A DNA stretch of 64,000 nt from NCBI GenBank assembly GCA_900471515.1, contig UCFC01000010.1, positions 372,001 through 436,000 of the forward strand, read 5' to 3'. This DNA comes from Hyphomicrobiales bacterium (GTDB lineage Bacteria > Pseudomonadota > Alphaproteobacteria > Rhizobiales > Rhizobiaceae). The notes under the pieces are model-generated. The model saw only the letters and a list, made by a program, of their open reading frames with translations. It was not told the origin of the DNA and searched no databases. Numbering within the stretch: position 1 is the first letter of the stretch; every line of letters starts with the position of its first letter. Of the stretch, positions 1 to 8,853 are shown piece by piece. The position numbers and the translations under genes were made by a program.

Positions 1-1
1 C

Positions 2-520
2 GCCATCATCATCAATGGCGGCACCACGACCTTCCAGATGGTGCATTATATGGCCGGCCACCGCATGCAGGTCATGACCAATTCCTTTGCTATCGCCGAA
101 CATCTGGTGAAGCATTCCAAGAACACGGTGACGGTGCCGGGCGGCGCGATCTATCGCGAGCAGAGCCTGATCCTGTCGCCTTTCGACAATGATGCGATCC
201 GCAACTTTTATGCGCGGCGCATGTTCATCGGCGCCCAGGGCGTCGGCCCGCTCGGCATCATGGAGGCGGACGCCCTCATCATCCAGAGCGAGCAGAAACT
301 GATGCACCAGGCCGACGAGCTTGTCGTCATGGTCGATTCAAGCAAATTCAATCGCCGGTCGAGCCTCATTCTTTGCCCGCTCGACCGCGTTTCTGTGGTC
401 ATCACCGATGACGGCATCTCGGAGGAAGCGGCGCGCATGATCGAGAATGCCGGCATCCGGCTCGTTGTCGCAAGCCCGGTGGCCCAGGTTGTGAAGGAGG
501 ATTCCTCGTCGGTCGCATGA
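2..520 (+). CDS. rhaR: DeoR-family rhamnose operon regulator, 3' part
   Basis: This is the C-terminal effector-binding part of a DeoR-type repressor. The reading frame is open from base 2, so the start and the N-terminal helix-turn-helix lie outside the window. Visible family features are the phosphosugar-sensing segment NGGTTTFQM, the G-G-A-I-Y-R loop, and a late VDSSKF segment followed by an ITDD motif, the usual DeoR C-terminal signature. It ends 46 bases before rhaS on the same strand, so it probably heads a rhaRSTPQUK transcript, the order known for rhamnose catabolism in Rhizobium leguminosarum. The rhamnose assignment rests on this context plus the downstream mutarotase. The ligand itself cannot be read from the sequence. 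Confidence 0.85.
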   Translation, partial: AIIINGGTTTFQMVHYMAGHRMQVMTNSFAIAEHLVKHSKNTVTVPGGAIYREQSLILSPFDNDAIRNFYARRMFIGAQGVGPLGIMEADALIIQSEQKLMHQADELVVMVDSSKFNRRSSLILCPLDRVSVVITDDGISEEAARMIENAGIRLVVASPVAQVVKEDSSSVA

Positions 521-566
521 GGCGCCGCCGGGGTGTGGAAGTCTAATCTTAGTGGGAGGACATGAC

Positions 567-1562
567 ATGAAACTTGCAAAGACACTTGCGCTCGGCGTAG
601 CGCTCGCCGTCGCCATGATGGCCGGCAACGCCAGCGCCAAGGACATCAAGATCGGCCTCGTCGTGAAGTCGCTCGGCAACGGCTTCTTCGACGCCGCCAA
701 CAAGGGTGCTCAGGAAGCGGCCAAGGAACTCGGCGGCGTGGAGGTGATCTACACCGGCCCGACGACGACGACGGCCGAAGGCCAGATCGAAGTCATCAAC
801 TCGCTGATCGCGCAGGGCGTCGACGCCATCGCGATCTCGGCAAACGACCCGGACGCCGTCGTTCCGGCTCTGAAGAAGGCTGCCCAGCGCGGCATCAAGG
901 TCATTTCCTGGGACTCCGGCGTTGCTCCGGAAGGCCGCATCCTGCAGCTCAACCCGTCTTCCAACGAGCTGATCGGCAAGATGTGCCTGACGCTCGCCAA
1001 GGATCATCTGGACGGCGGCAAGGGCGACTTCGCCATCCTGTCGGCGACGACGACCTCGACCAACCAGAACATCTGGATCGACCAGATGAAGAAGCAGCTC
1101 AAGGACTTCCCGGGCCTCAACCTCGTCACCACGGTTTACGGCGACGACCTCTCGGACAAGTCCTATCGTGAAGCCGAAGGCCTGCTGAAATCCAACCCGA
1201 ACGTCAAGGTCATCGTCGCTCCGACGACGGTCGGCGTTCTGGCCGCCTCCAAGGTCGTCGAAGACAAGGGTCTGGTCGGCAAGGTCTACGTGACCGGTCT
1301 CGGCCTGCCGTCCGAAATGGCCGGTGCGATCAAGTCCGGCGCGACGAAGGAATTCGCCATCTGGAACCCGATCGACCTCGGCTATTCCGCAACCCAGATC
1401 GCCTATCGCCTTGTGAAGGGTGACACCGACGGCAAGCCCGGCAGCGAAATCGAAGCCGGCCGCATGGGCAAGATCAAGGTTGGCGACAACGGCGAAGCTG
1501 CCATGGCCGATCCCTTCGTCTACAATGCCTCGAACATCGACCAGTTCTCCAAGGTCTTCTGA
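567..1562 (+). CDS. rhaS: Rhamnose ABC transporter, periplasmic substrate-binding protein
   Basis: This is a sugar-binding protein of the ribose/rhamnose type (Peripla_BP_4 fold), 331 residues. It delivers sugar to the RhaPQ permease in the periplasm. The N-terminus is a classical signal peptide (basic MKLAKT, then a hydrophobic stretch) with a likely cleavage after NASA. The mature protein opens with the family-typical beta strand DIKIGLVVKSL. I chose ATG 567 over the in-frame GTG at 552 because GGAGGA at 555-560 sits six bases before it, and 552 would place the ribosome site inside the gene. A strong stem-loop follows the stop, which is common where the binding protein must be made in excess over the membrane components. 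Confidence 0.92.
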   Translation: MKLAKTLALGVALAVAMMAGNASAKDIKIGLVVKSLGNGFFDAANKGAQEAAKELGGVEVIYTGPTTTTAEGQIEVINSLIAQGVDAIAISANDPDAVVPALKKAAQRGIKVISWDSGVAPEGRILQLNPSSNELIGKMCLTLAKDHLDGGKGDFAILSATTTSTNQNIWIDQMKKQLKDFPGLNLVTTVYGDDLSDKSYREAEGLLKSNPNVKVIVAPTTVGVLAASKVVEDKGLVGKVYVTGLGLPSEMAGAIKSGATKEFAIWNPIDLGYSATQIAYRLVKGDTDGKPGSEIEAGRMGKIKVGDNGEAAMADPFVYNASNIDQFSKVF

Positions 1563-1585
1563 TTTTCAGAGATCATGAACAGACA

Positions 1586-1606
1586 CCCGGCGGCCCTGCC
1601 GCCGGG
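1586..1606 (+). terminator. Intercistronic stem-loop between rhaS and rhaT
   Basis: A perfect 9-base inverted repeat, CCCGGCGGC / GCCGCCGGG with a 3-base loop, lies 24 bases after the rhaS stop and 12 bases before the rhaT start. It is followed by the pyrimidine-rich cttctctttc rather than a clean U-tract. It is best read as a partial terminator or mRNA 3'-end stabiliser that lowers expression of the downstream importer genes relative to rhaS. Confidence 0.65.
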
Positions 1607-1617
1607 CTTCTCTTTCG

Positions 1618-3171
1618 ATGGTGGTAAGCTTGCTGATGACCCCTGCCCTTCAACACCCCGTCCCGGACGCAAAAGCCGATGACGTACCCGCCATTCTGGA
1701 AATGCGCGGCATCTCGCAGATCTTTCCGGGCGTCAAAGCGCTCGATAATGTCAGCATCGCGCTCTATCCCGGCAAGGTGACGGCACTGATCGGCGAAAAC
1801 GGCGCCGGCAAGTCCACGCTCGTCAAGATCCTGACCGGCATCTACCGCCCCAACGAGGGCGAAATCATCGTCGATGGCAAACCGGCACATTTTGCGACGG
1901 CGCAGGCCGCCATCGACGCCGGCGTGACTGCCATCCATCAGGAAACCGTGCTCTTCGACGAGCTTTCGGTTGCCGAAAATATCTTCCTCGGTCACGCGCC
2001 GCGCACCCGCTGGCGCACGATCGACTGGAGCGAGATGAACAACCGCTCCCGGGCGTTGCTGACCTCGCTCGAAAGCAATATCGATCCGACGATCCGCCTG
2101 AAGGACCTCTCGATTGCGCAGCGCCATCTGGTGGCGATCGCTCGCGCCCTGTCGATCGAGGCCCGCATCGTCATCATGGACGAACCCACTGCCGCCCTCT
2201 CGCGCAAGGAGATCGACGACCTCTTCCGGATCGTCGAGGGCCTGAAGGCGAGTGGCAAGGCCATTCTCTTCATCAGTCACAAGTTCGACGAACTCTACGA
2301 GATCGCCGACAATTATGTCGTCTTCCGCGACGGCCGCGCCGTCGGTCATGGCAAGCTCAAGGAAACGCCGCAGGACGAAATCGTCCGCATGATGGTTGGC
2401 CGCGACGTTGAAAACGCCTTCCCGAAGATCGACGTGGCAATCGGCGCGCCGGTGCTCCAGGTCGAGAAATACAGCCACCGCACCGAATTCCGCGATATTT
2501 CGCTGACGCTGCGCAAGGGCGAAATCCTCGGCATCTACGGCCTGATCGGCGCCGGACGCTCGGAACTCGCCCAATCGCTCTTCGGCATCACCAGGCCGCT
2601 CTCCGGCAGGCTGACGCTTGAAGGCCAGGAGATTTCGATCAACTCGCCGCATGAGGCCATCCGCGCCGGTATCGTCTATGTGCCGGAAGAACGCGGCCGT
2701 CACGGCCTGGCGCTGCCGATGCCGATCTACCAGAACATGACATTGCCATCGCTGGCGCGCACGTCGCGCAAGGGCTTCCTGCAGGCGGCCGAAGAATTCG
2801 CGCTCGCCCGCAAATATGCCGAGCGGCTGGACCTGCGTGCCGCTGCCCTTTCCGTGCCGGTCGGTACGCTTTCGGGCGGCAACCAGCAGAAGGTCGTCAT
2901 CGGCAAGTGGCTGGCGACCAAACCGAAGGTCATCATCCTCGACGAGCCGACCAAGGGTATCGACATTGGCTCGAAGGCTGCCGTTCATGGCTTTATCAGC
3001 GAACTTGCGGCCGAAGGCCTCTCCATCATCATGATCTCCTCCGAACTGCCCGAGATCATCGGCATGTCGGACCGTGTGCTGGTCATGAAGGAAGGCCTGT
3101 CGGCCGGGCTCTTCGAGCGCGATCAGCTTTCGCCGGAAGCGCTGGTGCGCGCGGCGACCGGAAATGCGTGA
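1618..3171 (+). CDS. rhaT: Rhamnose ABC transporter, tandem ATPase
   Basis: This is the energising subunit of the sugar importer, 517 residues, with two fused ABC domains as in RbsA/XylG. Domain 1 has Walker A GENGAGKST at about residues 59-67 and the weakened signature LSIAQ. Domain 2 has the family-typical degenerate P-loop (GAGRSE) and a good signature, LSGGNQQKVVIGKWL. Walker B motifs IIMDEPTAAL and IILDEPTKGI are both present. Only one ATP site is therefore expected to be fully canonical, which is normal in this subfamily. An internal ATG at 1636 (MTPALQ) could be the real start, since neither site has a strong ribosome-binding sequence. The gene is 9 bases from rhaP. In R. leguminosarum this gene name denotes the ATPase, not the E. 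coli proton symporter. Confidence 0.92.
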   Translation: MVVSLLMTPALQHPVPDAKADDVPAILEMRGISQIFPGVKALDNVSIALYPGKVTALIGENGAGKSTLVKILTGIYRPNEGEIIVDGKPAHFATAQAAIDAGVTAIHQETVLFDELSVAENIFLGHAPRTRWRTIDWSEMNNRSRALLTSLESNIDPTIRLKDLSIAQRHLVAIARALSIEARIVIMDEPTAALSRKEIDDLFRIVEGLKASGKAILFISHKFDELYEIADNYVVFRDGRAVGHGKLKETPQDEIVRMMVGRDVENAFPKIDVAIGAPVLQVEKYSHRTEFRDISLTLRKGEILGIYGLIGAGRSELAQSLFGITRPLSGRLTLEGQEISINSPHEAIRAGIVYVPEERGRHGLALPMPIYQNMTLPSLARTSRKGFLQAAEEFALARKYAERLDLRAAALSVPVGTLSGGNQQKVVIGKWLATKPKVIILDEPTKGIDIGSKAAVHGFISELAAEGLSIIMISSELPEIIGMSDRVLVMKEGLSAGLFERDQLSPEALVRAATGNA

Positions 3172-3180
3172 GGTGACGGC

Positions 3181-4167
3181 ATGATGAGATTGATCAGAAA
3201 ACGCGAAACCCTGCTCTTTGCCATCATCGTGGTGATGATCGCCGTCTTCTCGACGCGTGCGGCAGATTTCGCGACCCCGGACAATCTCGCCGGCATCTTC
3301 AACGATACGGCGATCCTCATCATCCTGGCGCTTGCCCAGATGACGGTGATCCTGACGAAATCGATCGACCTTTCGGTTGCGGCCAACCTCGCCTTCACCG
3401 GCATGGCGATCGCGATGATGAATGCGGCCTTTCCCGGACTGCCGCTGATCGTGCTGATCCTTGCCGCAGTCGTGATCGGCGCGGCTCTCGGTTCGATCAA
3501 CGGCTTCCTCGTCTGGCGCCTCGAAATCCCGCCGATCGTCGTCACCCTCGGCACGCTCACCATCTATCGCGGCATGGCCTTCGTGCTGTCGGGCGGCGCC
3601 TGGGTCAACGCACACCAGATGACGCCCATCTTCCTCTCCGTTCCGCGCACACCGATCCTCGGCCTGCCGGTCCTGAGCTGGGTCGCGATCATCATCGTCG
3701 CGCTGATGTACATGCTGCTGCGTTACAGCCAGTTCGGCCGCTCGGCCTATGCGACCGGCGGCAACCCGACGGCCGCCGTCTATGCCGGTATCGATACGGG
3801 CAAGACGAAATTCCTGGCCTTCGTGCTGTCAGGCGCGCTTGCCGGCCTTTCCAGCTACCTCTGGGTCTCGCGCTACGCAGTCGCCTATGTCGATATCGCC
3901 AACGGTTTCGAACTCGACAGCGTCGCGGCCTGCGTGATCGGCGGCATTTCCATTGCCGGCGGCGTCGGCTCGGTTGCCGGCACCGTGCTCGGCGCACTCT
4001 TCCTCGGCGTCATCAAGAACGCCCTTCCCGTCATCGGCATTTCGCCTTTCACGCAGATGGCGATCTCGGGAACCGTCATCATCCTCGCCGTCGTCTTCAA
4101 CGCAAGGCGCGAGCGCAATCGCGGGCGCATCATCCTGCGTGACCGCGCAGCGGAGGTCGCAGCATGA
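3181..4167 (+). CDS. rhaP: Rhamnose ABC transporter permease 1
   Basis: This is an inner-membrane permease of the BPD_transp_2 family, 328 residues, with roughly eight to ten hydrophobic segments. Family landmarks are TKSIDLSVAANLAF near residue 60, the segment LEIPPIVVTLGTL, and GGISIAGGVGSVAGTVLGA near the C-terminus, which lies in the region contacting the ATPase. The N-terminus is short and basic. The likely ribosome site is gaggtgac, just before ATG 3181, and an adjacent second ATG is possible. The stop overlaps the rhaQ start by four bases (ATGA), which indicates translational coupling and heterodimer assembly with RhaQ. Confidence 0.9.
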   Translation: MMRLIRKRETLLFAIIVVMIAVFSTRAADFATPDNLAGIFNDTAILIILALAQMTVILTKSIDLSVAANLAFTGMAIAMMNAAFPGLPLIVLILAAVVIGAALGSINGFLVWRLEIPPIVVTLGTLTIYRGMAFVLSGGAWVNAHQMTPIFLSVPRTPILGLPVLSWVAIIIVALMYMLLRYSQFGRSAYATGGNPTAAVYAGIDTGKTKFLAFVLSGALAGLSSYLWVSRYAVAYVDIANGFELDSVAACVIGGISIAGGVGSVAGTVLGALFLGVIKNALPVIGISPFTQMAISGTVIILAVVFNARRERNRGRIILRDRAAEVAA

Positions 4168-5174
4168 GCATGGTTTCCTCCAGTCCCGAAAAGCGCGTCA
4201 TTCCCGATCGTCTCGGCACGCCGTTCAGGCGCATCATGGCGAGCTGGGAAGTGCTGCTTTTCGGCGTGGCCGTCCTGATCTTCATCTTCAATTCCGTGGC
4301 CTCGCCCTATTTCCTCGATGCCTGGAACCTCTCGGACGCGACCTTCAACTTTACCGAAAAGGCAATGATCGCCTTTGCCATGGCGCTGCTCGTCATTGCC
4401 GGCGAGATCGACCTGTCGGTTGCCGCCATCATTGCGCTTGCCTCGACGGCGATGGGGGCTGCGGCTCAGGTCGGCGTCGGCACGCCGGGCCTCGTGCTGA
4501 TCGGCATCGGCACGGGCCTGCTCTGCGGCATCTTCAACGGCTTCCTTGTCTCGGTGCTGAAGCTGCCGTCGATCGTCGTCACGATCGGCACGATGAGCCT
4601 GTTCCGCGGCATTTCCTACATCGTGCTCGGCGATCAGGCCTATGGCAAATACCCGGCGGATTTCGCCTATTTCGGCCAGGGTTACGTCGTCTGGGTCTTC
4701 TCCTTCGAATTCGTGCTCTTCATCGTGCTGGCGATCCTCTTCGCCATCCTGCTGCATGCGACGAACTTCGGAAGGCAGGTCTATACGATCGGCAACAACG
4801 ATTTCGCCGCCCGCTTCTCCGGCATTCCGGTCGAGCGCGTGAAATTCATCCTCTTCCTGCTGACCGGCGTGATGAGCGGAGTGGCCGCCGTCTGCCTGAC
4901 CTCGCGCCTCGGCTCGACCCGTCCGTCGATCGCGCAAGGCTGGGAGCTTGAAGTCGTCACCATGGTGGTGCTCGGCGGCATCTCGATCCTCGGCGGCTCC
5001 GGCACGATCGGCGGCGTCGTCATTGCCGCCTTCGTCATGGGGCTGGTCACCTTCGGGCTTGGCCTGTTGAACGTGCCCGGCATCGTCATGTCGATCTTCA
5101 TCGGCCTGCTTTTGATCATCACCATCGCCATCCCGATCATCGCCCGCCGCATCAAAGCCATGAGCGCCAAATGA
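4164..5174 (+). CDS. rhaQ: Rhamnose ABC transporter permease 2
   Basis: This is the second BPD_transp_2 permease, 336 residues and paralogous to RhaP. Shared landmarks are [34 protein letters not shown] and [16 protein letters not shown] hydrophilic N-terminus of about 30 residues precedes the first membrane segment. The gene overlaps rhaP and rhaU by four bases at each end, so rhaP-Q-U-K form one tightly coupled unit. Paired non-identical permeases with a tandem ATPase and one binding protein are the standard composition of rhizobial sugar importers. Confidence 0.9.
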   Translation: MSMVSSSPEKRVIPDRLGTPFRRIMASWEVLLFGVAVLIFIFNSVASPYFLDAWNLSDATFNFTEKAMIAFAMALLVIAGEIDLSVAAIIALASTAMGAAAQVGVGTPGLVLIGIGTGLLCGIFNGFLVSVLKLPSIVVTIGTMSLFRGISYIVLGDQAYGKYPADFAYFGQGYVVWVFSFEFVLFIVLAILFAILLHATNFGRQVYTIGNNDFAARFSGIPVERVKFILFLLTGVMSGVAAVCLTSRLGSTRPSIAQGWELEVVTMVVLGGISILGGSGTIGGVVIAAFVMGLVTFGLGLLNVPGIVMSIFIGLLLIITIAIPIIARRIKAMSAK

Positions 5175-5491
5175 CCCTGGAAAAACACGCCTTCAAGATG
5201 AAGCTCAATCCCGGCATGGAGGCCGAATACAGGAAGCGGCACGACGAGATCTGGCCGGAACTGGTCGACCTTCTGCACCAGTCCGGCGCCAGCGACTATT
5301 CCATCCACCTCGACCGCGAGACCAACACGCTTTTCGGCGTGCTGACCCGGCCGAAGGATCACACGATGGCAAACCTGCCCGACCATCCCGTCATGAAGAA
5401 GTGGTGGGCGCATATGGCCGATATCATGGAAACCAATCCGGACAATTCGCCCGTCCAGAGCGACCTCGTGACCGTCTTCCACATGCCATGA
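5171..5491 (+). CDS. rhaU: L-rhamnose mutarotase
   Basis: This small enzyme (106 residues, the usual length of the family) interconverts the alpha and beta anomers of L-rhamnose so that the catabolic enzymes receive the right form. Family landmarks are the N-terminal [10 protein letters not shown], the conserved [12 protein letters not shown] helix containing the catalytic histidine region, the [15 protein letters not shown] strand, and the C-terminal [15 protein letters not shown]. The family is specific enough that this gene fixes the substrate of the whole operon as rhamnose. It overlaps rhaQ and rhaK by four bases each. Confidence 0.94.
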   Translation: MTLEKHAFKMKLNPGMEAEYRKRHDEIWPELVDLLHQSGASDYSIHLDRETNTLFGVLTRPKDHTMANLPDHPVMKKWWAHMADIMETNPDNSPVQSDLVTVFHMP

Positions 5492-6855
5492 GCGACTACC
5501 GCCACATCGCCGTTCTCGATATCGGCAAGACAAACGCCAAGGTCGTCGTGCTCGACAGCGCGACAGGTGCTGAAATCGCGGTCCGCAAGCAGCCGAATGC
5601 GGTCATCCGCGACGGCCTCTATCCGCATTACGATATCGAAGCGCTCTGGCGCTTCGCGCTTGCCGCTCTGAAGGTTTTTGCCAGCGAGCCGGGCTTCGAC
5701 GCGATCTCGATTACCACACATGGTGCGGCCGCTGTCCTGCTGGGGGCTGACGGCAAGCTTGCCATGCCGGTCATCGACTATGAGCACGAATATCCGCAGG
5801 ATATCCGCGAGGCCTATGATGCGCTGCGCCCGCCTTTTGCCGAGACCTTCTCTCCGCGTCTGTCGATGGGGCTGAACATCGGTGCGCAGCTTCATTACCA
5901 GAAGACTGCGTTCCCCGAAGAATTCGCGAAAGCGGCTGAGATCCTGACCTATGCGCAATACTGGTCGGCGCGCCTGACCGGTGTCGCCGCAAACGAGACG
6001 ACCTCGCTCGGCTGCCATACGGATCTCTGGAACCCGAAAACCGGCGCCTATTCCTCCCTGGTCGACACACTTGCCATTCGTGACCGGATGGCGCCGATCC
6101 GTTCGGCCTTCGATGCGCTTGGCCGCGTTCGGCCGGAGATCGCCGAAGAGATCGGCGTTTCCGTGCCCGTCTATTGCGGCATCCATGATTCCAATGCCTC
6201 GCTGCTGCCGCATCTCGTCGGCCGCAAATCGCCGTTTGCCGTCGTTTCGACCGGTACATGGGTCATCAATTTCGGCGTCGGCGGCGATCTCGACCATCTC
6301 GACGCGACGCGCGACGCGCTTGCCAATGTCGATGCCTATGGCCGTGCCGTGCCCTCCTCCCGCTTCATGGGCGGCCGTGAATTCGAAATGCTGTCGGCCG
6401 AGATCGGCCAGGTCGGGGATGCGGCAGCGAGTGCGGTCATCAATGACGTTGTGGCGAAGGGCATCATGCTGCTGCCGAATGTGGCACCGGGCTCCGGTCC
6501 CTTTCCCGGCAAGGTCAGTCGCTGGATCGGGGCGGAAAGCGCCAGCCGTGAGCAGCGCTTTGCCGCCGCCTGCCTCTATCTCGCATTGATGACCGAGGCC
6601 TGCCTCGGCCTGATCGGCGCCAAAGGCCCGATCATCGTCGAGGGTCCCTTCGCGTTGAACGAAACCTACCTGTCGCTGCTTGCCGCAATCACCGGCCGCG
6701 ACACGATGGCGCTGCCGGGATCGACCGGCACCAGCCAGGGAGCGGCCCTTCTTGCCGGCATCAAGCCGGTATCCGGGGTTGAAAAACACGTCCCGCCTCG
6801 GCCGATTCCGGGCCTTCCCGACTACCGGAAGCTCTGGTACGCCGCGATGGAATAA
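5488..6855 (+). CDS. rhaK: Rhamnose sugar kinase, FGGY family
   Basis: This 455-residue FGGY carbohydrate kinase starts at ATG 5488, overlapping the rhaU stop. The open frame extends upstream, but that part is only rhaU read in another frame. The N-terminal phosphate-1 motif is [18 protein letters not shown] and the mid-protein ATP-site loop is [11 protein letters not shown]. The late [14 protein letters not shown] matches the adenosine-binding part of FGGY kinases. It phosphorylates rhamnose (or rhamnulose) after uptake. In R. leguminosarum the homologous kinase is also required for activity of the rhamnose ABC transporter, an unusual kinase-importer link that the tight coupling here fits. 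Isomerase and aldolase genes are not in this window. Confidence 0.9.
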   Translation: MSDYRHIAVLDIGKTNAKVVVLDSATGAEIAVRKQPNAVIRDGLYPHYDIEALWRFALAALKVFASEPGFDAISITTHGAAAVLLGADGKLAMPVIDYEHEYPQDIREAYDALRPPFAETFSPRLSMGLNIGAQLHYQKTAFPEEFAKAAEILTYAQYWSARLTGVAANETTSLGCHTDLWNPKTGAYSSLVDTLAIRDRMAPIRSAFDALGRVRPEIAEEIGVSVPVYCGIHDSNASLLPHLVGRKSPFAVVSTGTWVINFGVGGDLDHLDATRDALANVDAYGRAVPSSRFMGGREFEMLSAEIGQVGDAAASAVINDVVAKGIMLLPNVAPGSGPFPGKVSRWIGAESASREQRFAAACLYLALMTEACLGLIGAKGPIIVEGPFALNETYLSLLAAITGRDTMALPGSTGTSQGAALLAGIKPVSGVEKHVPPRPIPGLPDYRKLWYAAME

Positions 6856-6933
6856 CAGTCTTTCCAAGAGTGGCCTTGTTCAAGTCGGCTGCGCCGCTAG
6901 TGTGGCACCTCCCGATCTGATGGAGGAAAGAGC

Positions 6934-7689
6934 ATGACTGATTCATTCGACCCGCGCGCCGTGGCCGCCAAGCTCCACGGCCTGCGCCAGGCCGGAAAGC
7001 AGGCACCGACGAGCGCCTTCCCGCTGCCGGCCGACCTGCAGCAGGCGATGGAAACGCAGAATGCCCTGAAGGCCGAAGAAGGTGTGGCAAGCAACGCCTG
7101 GAAGGTGACGGTTTCTCCCGAGGGGCAGCCGGTCACTGCGCCCCTCCATCCCTATGCCGAGACTGTCTCCGGCGCCACTATTGCCTGGTATCCGGGCCTG
7201 AAATTCGAAACCGAAATTGCCGTCCGCTTCGGCAGGGACCTGCCCTATCGCAAAGGCGCCCCCTATAGCCGCGCCGAAGTTCTCGATGCGATTTCCACCG
7301 CCTATCTCGGCGCCGAACTGCTGGTCAGCGCGGTCAAGGAAAGCGGCGCCGTCTCCTTCCTGCTTTTCCTTGCAGACCGCCTCGGCAACAGCGGCTACGT
7401 GCTCGGTCCCTCCATATCCAAGAGTTTCATCGATACCGCCGCAAGCACGCCGCTGACGGTCACTCATGGCGGCAGGACGATCTATGACGGCCTCGCCAAG
7501 CACCCGAAGGGCGACGTCCTGTCCTGGCTGTTCGACTATGCCAACGATCCTCTGCGACCGGAAAGTTCACTGAAGTCAGGCGCGCTCGTCACGACCGGCA
7601 CGCTCAGCGGCGCCGTCGAACTCGCCGAACCCGGCGAGATCGATATCCGCTTTGGCGACGGCGCACGGCTGGTGTTCTCCGTCGTTTGA
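6934..7689 (+). CDS. Fumarylacetoacetate-hydrolase/hydratase-family protein
   Basis: This 251-residue protein of the FAH / 2-keto-4-pentenoate hydratase (MhpD-like) fold would act on a 2-keto acid in the cytoplasm. Supporting segments are the family-typical KFETEIAVRFGRDLP with its metal-binding acidic residue, YLGAELLVSAVKES, and the C-terminal GALVTTGTLSGAVELAEPGE, which matches the active-site lid region seen in MhpD homologues. The ribosome site GGAGG is a few bases before ATG 6934. It is a single gene between the rhamnose and siderophore cassettes, 78 bases after rhaK. It could be a readthrough member of the rha transcript, but nothing in the known rhamnose pathway requires it. The substrate is unknown. 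Confidence 0.75.
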   Translation: MTDSFDPRAVAAKLHGLRQAGKQAPTSAFPLPADLQQAMETQNALKAEEGVASNAWKVTVSPEGQPVTAPLHPYAETVSGATIAWYPGLKFETEIAVRFGRDLPYRKGAPYSRAEVLDAISTAYLGAELLVSAVKESGAVSFLLFLADRLGNSGYVLGPSISKSFIDTAASTPLTVTHGGRTIYDGLAKHPKGDVLSWLFDYANDPLRPESSLKSGALVTTGTLSGAVELAEPGEIDIRFGDGARLVFSVV

Positions 7690-7745
7690 CCTCGGCATTT
7701 TTTCACGCCCAAACTGGGTGATTGTCATGCTGCCCCGCTTCTTGT

Positions 7746-7761
7746 ATTAAACTTGAGTTTA
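7746..7761. promoter_or_regulatory. Palindromic operator candidate upstream of the AraC gene
   Basis: The sequence TAAACTTGAGTTTA at 7748-7761 is a perfect 6-2-6 palindrome. The 16 bases 7746-7761 recur with 14 identities at 8776-8791 in front of the TonB receptor gene. It lies 45 bases before the preferred AraC start. Binding by this AraC protein, or by an iron regulator, is inference. Confidence 0.5.
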
Positions 7762-7806
7762 TGACGAAGGTTTATGCCGGCCATCGGGCCGGAGGCGGAA
7801 GTGGAA

Positions 7807-8691
7807 ATGACGTTTCAACCGCGCATGCAGAACAGGATCCACGGCTTTTCCGTCACCAAGGGCGTCAACCGCCGGGTGTGGAACGGTATCGTGGCCGATG
7901 TCTGGGATGTGGACTGCGCTCCCCGTTCCGGCGGCTATTATGTATCCCGGGACCCGCGGCTTTTCATCCTCCTCGAAAAGCGCGGGCCGGGCGATTCGCG
8001 GGTGAAACTTTCGCCGCGTGCGCACGGCACGGTGCAGGACGCAGAAAAGCGGCCGATCTCCTACGTTCCTGCCGACATGGAAGTCTGGGCCGATCTGGTG
8101 GATGTGCATTCCGTGCGCCATCTCGACATCCATTTCGACGTCGAGACCATCAGCCGCCGGCTCGGCGACGACCTTGACCCCCAGCGGCTTGCCAGCGCGC
8201 AGCTTCTGTTTTCCGACGAGCGCCTGTTGTCGCTCGCCCAGCTGATCGCCGCCGAATGCGTCAATCCGCAGCCGCTGCATGATCTCTATGGCGACGGCCT
8301 GTCGCTCGCCCTCATCATCGATGTCCTGAAACTCACAAGAGTGCAGCCACGCAAGCGCAGCAAGCTTGCCGCCTGGCAGTTGCGGCGCGCCACGGAGTTC
8401 ATCGAAGAGAATTGCCTGCGCAATATCCGCCTCGAAGAACTGGCCGCCGTCACCGGCCTGTCGCAATCGCATTTCAGCCATGCCTTCAAGGCTTCGACGG
8501 GCGTGGCGCCGCATCAGTATCAGACCAATACGCGCCTCGAGCGCGCAAAGCATCTGCTTATCACGAGCGAATATCCCCTGACGACCATCGCCGTGGAAAC
8601 CGGCTTTGCCGATCAGGCGCATTTTACCCGAGTCTTTCGCAAGCATCTCGGAACCACGCCGGCGAACTGGAAAAAGGCGCAGCTTGCCTGA
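7807..8691 (+). CDS. AraC-family regulator of the siderophore cassette
   Basis: This 294-residue transcription factor has a variable N-terminal sensing domain and a C-terminal double helix-turn-helix from about residue 190. The clear AraC signature is SHFSHAFKASTGVAPHQY followed by the second helix region DQAHFTRVFRKHLGTTPANW. I prefer ATG 7807 over ATG 7774, because the shared palindrome at 7746-7761 would otherwise almost abut the start, and purine-rich sequence (GGAGGCGGAAGTGGAA) precedes 7807. It lies directly upstream of a TonB receptor in the same direction. This matches rhizobial AraC activators such as RhrA that respond to ferric siderophores. The identity of the siderophore is unknown. 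Confidence 0.82.
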   Translation: MTFQPRMQNRIHGFSVTKGVNRRVWNGIVADVWDVDCAPRSGGYYVSRDPRLFILLEKRGPGDSRVKLSPRAHGTVQDAEKRPISYVPADMEVWADLVDVHSVRHLDIHFDVETISRRLGDDLDPQRLASAQLLFSDERLLSLAQLIAAECVNPQPLHDLYGDGLSLALIIDVLKLTRVQPRKRSKLAAWQLRRATEFIEENCLRNIRLEELAAVTGLSQSHFSHAFKASTGVAPHQYQTNTRLERAKHLLITSEYPLTTIAVETGFADQAHFTRVFRKHLGTTPANWKKAQLA

Positions 8692-8775
8692 TTGCAACAC
8701 TTCCGGGCATTTGCTTGCAATGCGGAAAATTGCCCAAGAACGTTCAATTTCCACCCGATCGCGACAATCCGCCTG

Positions 8776-8791
8776 ATTAAATTTGAGTTAA
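8776..8791. promoter_or_regulatory. Second copy of the operator motif, upstream of the TonB receptor
   Basis: ATTAAATTTGAGTTAA matches 7746-7761 at 14 of 16 positions and sits 62 bases before the receptor start. A repeated, near-palindromic, AT-rich site in front of both the regulator and its presumed target suggests a common binding site and autoregulation. It does not match the ICE box or a clean RirA-type iron box. Confidence 0.5.
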
Positions 8792-8853
8792 ACACTCGAC
8801 TTATTCAAGGCCATACCGCGGCAGCAAGGGCCGTGGCACGAGTGGGGTAATCT

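Noticed and set aside
1573..3615. Very long minus-strand frame (680 codons) over the rhamnose genes
   Set aside because: It is antisense to well-supported rhaT and rhaP, low-complexity and rich in Arg, Asp and His, which is typical of high-GC shadow frames.
8784..8798. RirA-type iron box upstream of the TonB receptor
   Set aside because: TGA followed by nine bases and TCG is close to TGA-N9-TCA but not a match. The shared palindrome is better supported.
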